Source: JARRPM01 sp963765545 (GTDB lineage: Bacteria > Pseudomonadota > Gammaproteobacteria > Pseudomonadales > Halieaceae). From it: 64,000 nt of DNA. Shown here one piece after another: positions 59,491 to 64,000 of this stretch. Numbering within the stretch: the first letter of the stretch is position 1; every line of letters begins with the position of its first letter. A program made the translations under genes and the position numbers. The notes under the pieces were generated by a model. It ran no database searches. It saw nothing but the letters and a program-made list of their open reading frames with translations, and had not been told where the DNA came from. The stretch lies in NCBI GenBank assembly GCA_963765545.1, contig CAVXWW010000007.1, forward strand, positions 49,716-113,715, given 5' to 3'.

Positions 59491-60017
59491 ACCCTTTTCC
59501 TTTTTCCCTTGCCTCGGCGAGAGTTCCTTCGGTCACTCAACCAATCATTCACTTTTGGACCAAAATTGCTTGGAGCCTTTCGATCTACGCTTTGCGAAAG
59601 GCTTTCTAAAGACTCTTCTGCCAGGACTTCACGCATTGATTTTTCAGCGCGCAACATCACCTTATGAATAGAGCAGTAACCCTTGGTAGCCCAGGCGGGA
59701 GGGTCCCCATTGAAAACTGCGCAGCGCCCACGAATTTCCTGGCAATCGAACAGAGGTTTTGTCCCCTCGATTGCATCAACGATGTCCAGCACCGTGATCT
59801 CTGCTGCGGGCTTAGCAAGGCGGTATCCGCCTTGTACACCTTCATTGGCTTGAACGATCCCTGCTTTCTCTAATTTCGGGAATATTTTTGCAACGAAGCT
59901 CGGAGAGACACCCTGTAGCTCCGCCAGGTCTCGACTGCTCGGTTGCTGATCATCGGCTTTGACTAGCCATAGTAGGCAATGAATGCCGTATTCAACGCTG
60001 CTTGTGATGTATGCCAT
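59487..60017 (-). CDS. Rrf2-family transcriptional regulator with three cysteines
   Basis: A 176-residue Rrf2 regulator. Helix-turn-helix: SSRDLAELQGVSPSFVAKIF, wing GVQGGYRLAKP. Cys92, Cys99 and Cys115 (CQEIRGRC...GYC) resemble the Fe-S or redox cysteines of IscR/NsrR, with a longer second gap. ATG 60017 is used because MAYITSSVEYGIH is the family start. It leads a four-gene redox operon and probably senses electrophiles, iron-sulfur status or nitric oxide; which one is inference. Confidence 0.88.
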   Translation of the reverse strand: MAYITSSVEYGIHCLLWLVKADDQQPSSRDLAELQGVSPSFVAKIFPKLEKAGIVQANEGVQGGYRLAKPAAEITVLDIVDAIEGTKPLFDCQEIRGRCAVFNGDPPAWATKGYCSIHKVMLRAEKSMREVLAEESLESLSQSVDRKAPSNFGPKVNDWLSDRRNSRRGKGKRKRV

Positions 60018-60262
60018 AACGCGGACAATAGTAGTCTGCGATAAAAAGATGGTCAAGGCCGTCCTTGAAAGGGTCGAGCTAAAGCCATTCGCATAGATTT
60101 TCGAAAACCGTATTCGGTGGGCTGTAGTGGCTCAGTAAATTTGTCCCCTCACCAAGGGGTAATTTACTCGCCAGCATTTCCGCAATTAATCTTGGATTAA
60201 GATTGTTGCTCTAGCGTTAAGACTGTGGCAAATGTAGCCACGCAACAAAACTGGAGAATGAG

Positions 60263-60331
60263 ATGAAGAGAGTCGCTGCAATATTTGTACTATCAGGCCT
60301 GGCCACAAGCATGAACGAATGGGGATCCTGA
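60263..60331 (+). pseudogene. Signal-peptide stub of a gene cut by the junction module
   Basis: A GGAG site is followed by ATG 60263 and 22 codons of a typical secretion signal (MKRVAAIFVLSGLATS). The frame then ends as the junction module starts (GTTTGGTCCCA). It is divergent from the Rrf2 gene, so the lost gene was probably under related control. Confidence 0.6.
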
Positions 60332-60611
60332 ACGTTTGGTCCCAATATGGTCCCATGGCGGCAGAAAATCGGAATTATCTCAATAAAATCAAAGGGATAT
60401 GGCGGAGAGCGAGGGATTGGAGCACACACGAATATTGTGTACTGCACGAACACTCGGATTAGTCTCGATGTTCCGGGCGAGGGATTGATCAGAACAGCCT
60501 AAGGGCTGCTCTGACCCTCCGGGCGCCTTCGCTACGCTGCGGCGTCAAAATTGCTTGAGCGCAATTTTTCGAACGGGGTCCTCATCCAAATCCCACTATC
60601 CACCCGCTAAC

Positions 60612-60642
60612 AAAAAAGGGCACCCATTGGGGTGCCCTTTTC
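60612..60642 (-). terminator. Bidirectional rho-independent terminator following the tRNA-Ser fragment
   Basis: An 8-bp stem, GGGCACCC (60618-60625) with GGGTGCCC (60630-60637), sits between an A-run and a T-run. On the minus strand it directly follows the tRNA-Ser 3' end, the normal position for a tRNA terminator. Confidence 0.85.
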
Positions 60643-60649
60643 TGTTAGA

Positions 60650-60675
60650 TGGCGGAGAGCGAGGGATTCGAACCC
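60650..60675 (-). other. 3' end of a tRNA-Ser gene (integration-site core), no 5' part
   Basis: On the minus strand the sequence is GGGTTCGAATCCC followed by TCGCTCTCCGCCA: T-arm, acceptor strand and CCA of a serine tRNA. Upstream on that strand there is no anticodon or D-arm, only the repeat block, so this is an attachment-site remnant left by an element that integrated at the 3' end of a tRNA-Ser gene. Confidence 0.75.
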
Positions 60676-60801
60676 TGAGCCATGCATTTTGCCGCCTCGC
60701 TATGCCTCCTAATGCCTTGTAAATCAGAGAGTTAAAAAATGAGCCCGGCATTAGAGGGCATCAAAAGGCGTGAGGATGGTCCCATGGTGGTCCCATATAC
60801 C

Positions 60802-61116
60802 TCAGGCGGCGACTGGCCTGGCCTTCTCGATTCGAGCTCGCCGCTTCGGTGTATTCAGCGCTTTCCAAAGCTCGTTTCGCTGCTGCAAGTTCAGCCAGAA
60901 ATCCGCTGAATTACCAAAGACCGTGGCCAGCATCAACGCGGTATCCGCCGTGATAGCGCGACGGTTGGTACATAGCTCGTTGACGGTTTTTCGACTCACA
61001 CCCATCGCTTCTGCCAGCTGTCCCTGGGTCAGTCCCATTGGCACCAGGAATTCTTCGTTAATCATTTCGCCCACACTGACGGGTTGTCGTTTCGTAATTT
61101 TCATCGCCTGCCTCAT
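60802..61116 (-). CDS. higA: HigA antitoxin (module 3, near-copy of module 1)
   Basis: A 104-residue antitoxin with the same sequence as 19049-19363 apart from about five substitutions (for example ITKRQ preceded by MK, INEEF for ITDEF, NSADF for NTAGF). Helix-turn-helix LTQGQLAEAMGVSRKTV. It overlaps the HigB stop by four bases. The downstream flank is also shared with module 1. Confidence 0.93.
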   Translation of the reverse strand: MRQAMKITKRQPVSVGEMINEEFLVPMGLTQGQLAEAMGVSRKTVNELCTNRRAITADTALMLATVFGNSADFWLNLQQRNELWKALNTPKRRARIEKARPVAA

Positions 61117-61409
61117 CGATAATCGTGGTTATCCAGATAAATGTCTTTAGCCTCGCCTCTTTCACCTGACCACGCAAATACCAACCGCCATTGTTTGTTA
61201 ATACGAATTGAATGTTTGCTGGCCAATTTTCCTCTCAACTTTTCAAAATGGTTACTCGGAGGTGAACGCAAGTCCAGGTCACAGGTCGCATCATCGATCA
61301 ACTGCAGCTTTCGGAAAAGCCTGTCTTTGATCTCAGAGGGAATCTTCTTACTGCCCTTGTCTACCAGATAGAAGTCCTGAAGCCATCGGTCCCGAAAACT
61401 GTGAATCAA
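61113..61409 (-). CDS. higB: HigB toxin (module 3, near-copy of module 1)
   Basis: A 98-residue toxin nearly identical to 19360-19656 (IHSFRDRWLQDFYLVDKGSKK...). The start is TTG 61409, six bases after AGGAGG; the corresponding codon in module 1 is GTG. An upstream in-frame TTG lies before the ribosome site and is rejected. Confidence 0.92.
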   Translation of the reverse strand: MIHSFRDRWLQDFYLVDKGSKKIPSEIKDRLFRKLQLIDDATCDLDLRSPPSNHFEKLRGKLASKHSIRINKQWRLVFAWSGERGEAKDIYLDNHDYR

Positions 61410-61532
61410 AAGCCACCTCCTCAAAGAGAAGATACTGTAACGCTCCTAGTTACTTATTGCAAGCATCTCGCTCATCTTTATCCACTAAGGGGAACTTAAG
61501 GGTAAGCGCTCAATTGAGCACAGGGTTGCCGG

Positions 61533-63122
61533 TCAGCAGTAGATGGTGTCTACGTCGATGTTGGCTGGCAGCAGTGCTTCGATAGCCTCGACGGTAGCTG
61601 CCTTCGGCAGCTCTGAGAACACATGCCGCAGGTATTGATACGGTTCCAGATGATTGGCCTTGGCCGTCTGGATCAGGCTGTACAGATTGGTGCCTGACTC
61701 GATGCCCTTCACGCTGTCGCTGAAGAGCCAGTTCTTCCGGCCCACAGTAAAGGGCCTGATCGCATTCTCAGTCAGGTTGTTATCGATCGGGATAAGCCCG
61801 TCATCCAGGTAGCGGATCAGTCGGGGCCATTCTTCGTGCAGGTAATTGAGTGCCTTGCCCACCGCCGATTGTGGCGGTACCTGTGGCAACGATTTGTCCA
61901 GCCAGGCACGTAGCTGTTCCAGCACCGGCAAGGCCTGCTCCTGTCGAGCAGTATGTCGTGCTTCAGGCGTGGCCTCTTTCAGGGCGCGCTCGATCCGGTA
62001 CAGCTTCTGGATGTACGCCAGCCCCTGCATGGCCCGCCCCGCCGGTTTCTTGCCGCGCCCCTGCGCCTTGTTCGCTTCATCGAACTTGCGCCGGGCATGG
62101 GCCCAGCAACCCACATGCACCAGACCGTTCTGGCTGACCACTTCACGATAAGCCTTGTAACCATCGGTCTGAAGATAGCCGCGGTAATCTTCAAGCAGTT
62201 TTAGCGGCACTGCCTTGCTCCGGCCGGGATCGTAGTCATACAACACCAGCGGTTGCCGGGGTGGGCCGCCCCGACTCACCCAGATCCACGACTTCGATTG
62301 CGCACTCTTGCCCGGCTCCTTCAGTACCTGCACCGGCGTCTCATCCATCTGGATCAGCGGTCCGGCCAGTAACTGTTCCCGCATCAGGTTGATCAGCGGT
62401 TGGATCAGCTGACCGCAGTGGATCATCCAGTTGGCGAAGGTGGCCCGGGGGATATCGACACCCAGGCGCTGGAAGATGGCTTCCTGACGATACAGCGGCA
62501 GGGCATCGACATACTTGGACGTGGCTACGTGGGCCAACATGCCCGGTGACGCGATACTTCTGGGGATCGGCTGTGGCGGCAGGGGCGCCGTCTTCACCTG
62601 CTGTTCGCAGCAGGGGCAAGCATACTTGCGCCGGATATGGCGGATGACCTGGACTTTGGCCGGCACGATGTCGAGTTGCTCTGAACTATCTTCGCCAATC
62701 AGTTCCAGGGTCGTGCCGTCATTGGGACAGACCTTCTCTTCGTCACTGAGGTCATGGACCACATCCACCCGGGGCAGGTTCTCTGGCAGGGGACGGCGGC
62801 CGCGCTTGGCGCGCCGGTGCGCAGGGACTTCAATGGACTCCTCTTCTGCGGTGGCCGGTTCGGTCTCATCGACCGGCTCGCAGAACAGGCGCAATTGATC
62901 AGGAGAGAGTTGTTCACTGGAGGTGCCAAAGCGTTTGGCCAGCGCCAGGTTCAGTTGCTCGCGCAGGCCGCTGATCTGCTGCTCGTAGTCTTGTAGCAGC
63001 TGCTGGTACTCTGCTTCTTGTTCGGTTTGCCGCCGTGCCTGGGCTTCGTGTTCTGCCTGCTGACGCAGCACGAGGGCCTTCAGGGCATCGACATCATCGG
63101 GAAGATCGGCGGCGTTTAACAT
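61533..63122 (-). CDS. tnpC: IS66 transposase TnpC
   Basis: A 529-residue transposase. It has an N-terminal leucine-zipper-like coiled coil (about 20-60), the IS66 zinc-finger region EEKVCPNDGTTLELIGED...YACPCCEQQVKTAPLP, and the DDE core with QMDETPVQVL, DGYKAYREV and the C-terminal IPIDNNLTENAIRPFTVGRKNWLF. Full length and uninterrupted. Confidence 0.95.
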   Translation of the reverse strand: MLNAADLPDDVDALKALVLRQQAEHEAQARRQTEQEAEYQQLLQDYEQQISGLREQLNLALAKRFGTSSEQLSPDQLRLFCEPVDETEPATAEEESIEVPAHRRAKRGRRPLPENLPRVDVVHDLSDEEKVCPNDGTTLELIGEDSSEQLDIVPAKVQVIRHIRRKYACPCCEQQVKTAPLPPQPIPRSIASPGMLAHVATSKYVDALPLYRQEAIFQRLGVDIPRATFANWMIHCGQLIQPLINLMREQLLAGPLIQMDETPVQVLKEPGKSAQSKSWIWVSRGGPPRQPLVLYDYDPGRSKAVPLKLLEDYRGYLQTDGYKAYREVVSQNGLVHVGCWAHARRKFDEANKAQGRGKKPAGRAMQGLAYIQKLYRIERALKEATPEARHTARQEQALPVLEQLRAWLDKSLPQVPPQSAVGKALNYLHEEWPRLIRYLDDGLIPIDNNLTENAIRPFTVGRKNWLFSDSVKGIESGTNLYSLIQTAKANHLEPYQYLRHVFSELPKAATVEAIEALLPANIDVDTIYC

Positions 63123-63179
63123 GCTGCCTATTATACCGCAGAAGAGACCTAAGCTCTTGGTTTAACTGCAAAAATACCG

Positions 63180-63536
63180 CTATAACACGCTGCGGTATGC
63201 GAGCCGTTTGTGTGGCCGCAGCGCCCACAGATCCACACCGTCGAGCAGCCAGTTCAACTGCTTCCCGGTCAGTGTCACCAGCGCTTCGTCGTCCCGGGGC
63301 CAGGCGAAGCGATCCCGCTCCAGGCGCTTCTGCCACAGACAAAATCCGTTGCGCTCCCAGTAGAGAATCTTGATCCGGTTACGGCTTCGGTTGCAGAACA
63401 CGAACAGGTGCTCAGAGAAGGGATCGAGTTGAAGCGTTTCCTCGACCAACACTGCCAGGCCATTGATGCCCTTCCTGAAGTCGACCGCATCCCGGCACAA
63501 ATACACCAGGGGCAGGTCGTTGGACGGGCGCATCAT
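63180..63536 (-). CDS. tnpB: IS66 accessory protein TnpB
   Basis: A 118-residue IS66 Orf2 protein: VYLCRDAVDFRKGINGLAVLVEE, LFVFCNRSRNRIKILYWERNGFCLW and the late LTGKQLNWLLDGVDL (landmarks). Needed for transposition together with TnpA and TnpC. The start is the first of two adjacent ATG codons (63536), overlapping the tnpA stop. Confidence 0.93.
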   Translation of the reverse strand: MMRPSNDLPLVYLCRDAVDFRKGINGLAVLVEETLQLDPFSEHLFVFCNRSRNRIKILYWERNGFCLWQKRLERDRFAWPRDDEALVTLTGKQLNWLLDGVDLWALRPHKRLAYRSVL

Positions 63537-63878
63537 GGCAGCGTCGCTGCAGTAGTCAGGACCAGGGACAGGGTGGCGGCATCCACCTTGCCATCGAAGG
63601 AGACCGCCAGCCCATTGGGGAGCTGGATATGCCATTGTTGCTCATTGTCGCGGTTGTATCGACCACCTGGACTCGCTGGAATCCATTCACCGGCGGTGGC
63701 GAGGGTGGCAGCGCGCCTTTCTCGGCCAAGGCCTTGCGGGCGGAGTACAGGGACTTGACTTTGAGGCCGTGTGCCCGGGCGTAGTCGATGGAGGTTTGGC
63801 CCGAGACTTCGCAGGCACGCAGGTGGCGGAGCCAGAAGCGTTGGCGCTCGGTCAGTTCATCATTTTGTTGTCGGGCAT
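63533..63878 (-). pseudogene. tnpA: IS66 TnpA (Orf1), frameshifted
   Basis: The gene begins MPDNK at ATG 63878 but runs into a stop after 8 codons. One base is missing in an A-run, and the real sequence (NDELTERQRFWLRHLRACEVSGQTS, then KVKSLYSARKALAEKG) continues in another frame. A second shift near 63640 is needed to reach the normal end (QQWHIQLPNGLAVSFDGKVDAATLSLVL), which stops in an overlap with tnpB. Quoted parts are landmarks. The element is probably not self-mobile. Confidence 0.75.
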
Positions 63879-64000
63879 GTCGCCACTCCTCGTTACATGG
63901 ACGAGGGCAGCGTGCGGGTATTTGGTCGTCAGTGAAGGGTGTGCTCTATTGAGCGCTTACGCTGCAGGCGTCGGCCCATGCCGGTAATGTAATGAAGGAG

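Larger units (their letters stand above)
60320..60800. repeat. Island-junction module, copy 2
   Basis: Order: a TGGTCCCA pair at 60337-60355; half tRNA-Ser 3' end at 60400-60418 followed by the GGAGCACACACGAATATTG block shared with 55390; a GC-rich hairpin-like stretch; a terminator; a full tRNA-Ser 3' end at 60650-60675; the GAACCCTGAGCCATGC...GCCTTGTAAATCAGAG block; and a second TGGTCCCA pair at 60777-60795. This is the better preserved of the two copies. Confidence 0.75.
61502..63960 (-). mobile_element. IS66-family element, 2.46 kb
   Basis: Inverted ends at 61502-61522 and 63940-63960 match in 20 of 21 positions and begin GTAAGCGCTCAAT. The three genes run tnpA, tnpB, tnpC on the minus strand. 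The 8 bases outside the two ends differ, so no target duplication remains. tnpA is frameshifted. Confidence 0.9.

Noticed and set aside
60650..60760. A functional tRNA-Ser gene on the minus strand
   Set aside because: Only the T-arm, acceptor strand and CCA are present; the upstream sequence on that strand has no anticodon or D-arm and is the repeat block found at 55553.

Overview
The window reads as a chromosomal accessory region of a marine-type, GC-rich gammaproteobacterium; a Halieaceae/Cellvibrionales-like lineage is a guess from protein flavour only. It contains one complete energy-metabolism block surrounded by heavily scarred DNA with insertion sequences, repeats and broken genes.

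Left part (1-31260). Metabolic genes come first: the 3' end of a short-chain dehydrogenase, an FAD-dependent NADH dehydrogenase-like protein, a GPH-type MFS carrier, a secreted amidohydrolase, two gamma-glutamyltransferase-family proteins, a LuxI/FeeM-like acyltransferase, a zinc alcohol dehydrogenase, an AraC regulator, a membrane desaturase with a coupled rubredoxin, and a periplasmic phosphatidylserine-decarboxylase-like protein. A His-rich nickel-type permease, a HigBA module, an NTF2-fold protein, a ferritin-like protein, a tetraheme NapC/NirT cytochrome and a GH3 glucosidase follow. Between them lie one intact IS6 copy, two IS110 (IS1111-type) elements and many transposase remnants. Fragments of a TIR protein, a sulfatase and an acyl-CoA dehydrogenase mark gene loss.

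Central block (31262-54019). A nickel-permease-like gene diverges from a 24-gene, about 21.8 kb, same-strand array with almost no intergenic space. It holds the [NiFe] uptake hydrogenase structural genes (small subunit, large subunit, cytochrome b), the accessory genes hupD, F, G, H, a hupI-hupJ fusion and hupK, then hypA, B, F, C, D, E, and then, only about 30 bp after hypE, a complete nine-gene bacterial V/A-type ATPase (G/H, C, I, K, F, E, A, B, D). The small subunit has all six proximal-cluster cysteines of oxygen-tolerant group 1 hydrogenases. An FNR/FixK-like palindrome lies between the permease and the hydrogenase. Hydrogen oxidation would feed electrons through cytochrome b into the quinone pool and help build an ion gradient that the rotary ATPase could use or add to. 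This linkage of a hydrogenase maturation operon to a V-ATPase operon is the most notable feature of the window.

Right part (54020-64000). A decayed transposase is followed by a roughly 450 bp module, present twice (about 55245-55690 and 60320-60800). It contains pieces of a tRNA-Ser 3' end and helically phased TGGTCCCA direct repeats, which look like integrase core and arm sites. Each copy sits beside a HigBA toxin-antitoxin pair, and the arm-site motif recurs beside the HigBA pair at 19 kb. Between the copies is a minus-strand redox operon: an Rrf2 regulator, an NDH-2-like flavoprotein, an exported F420/NADP-reductase-like protein and an azoreductase. The window ends with a full IS66 element with a frameshifted tnpA.
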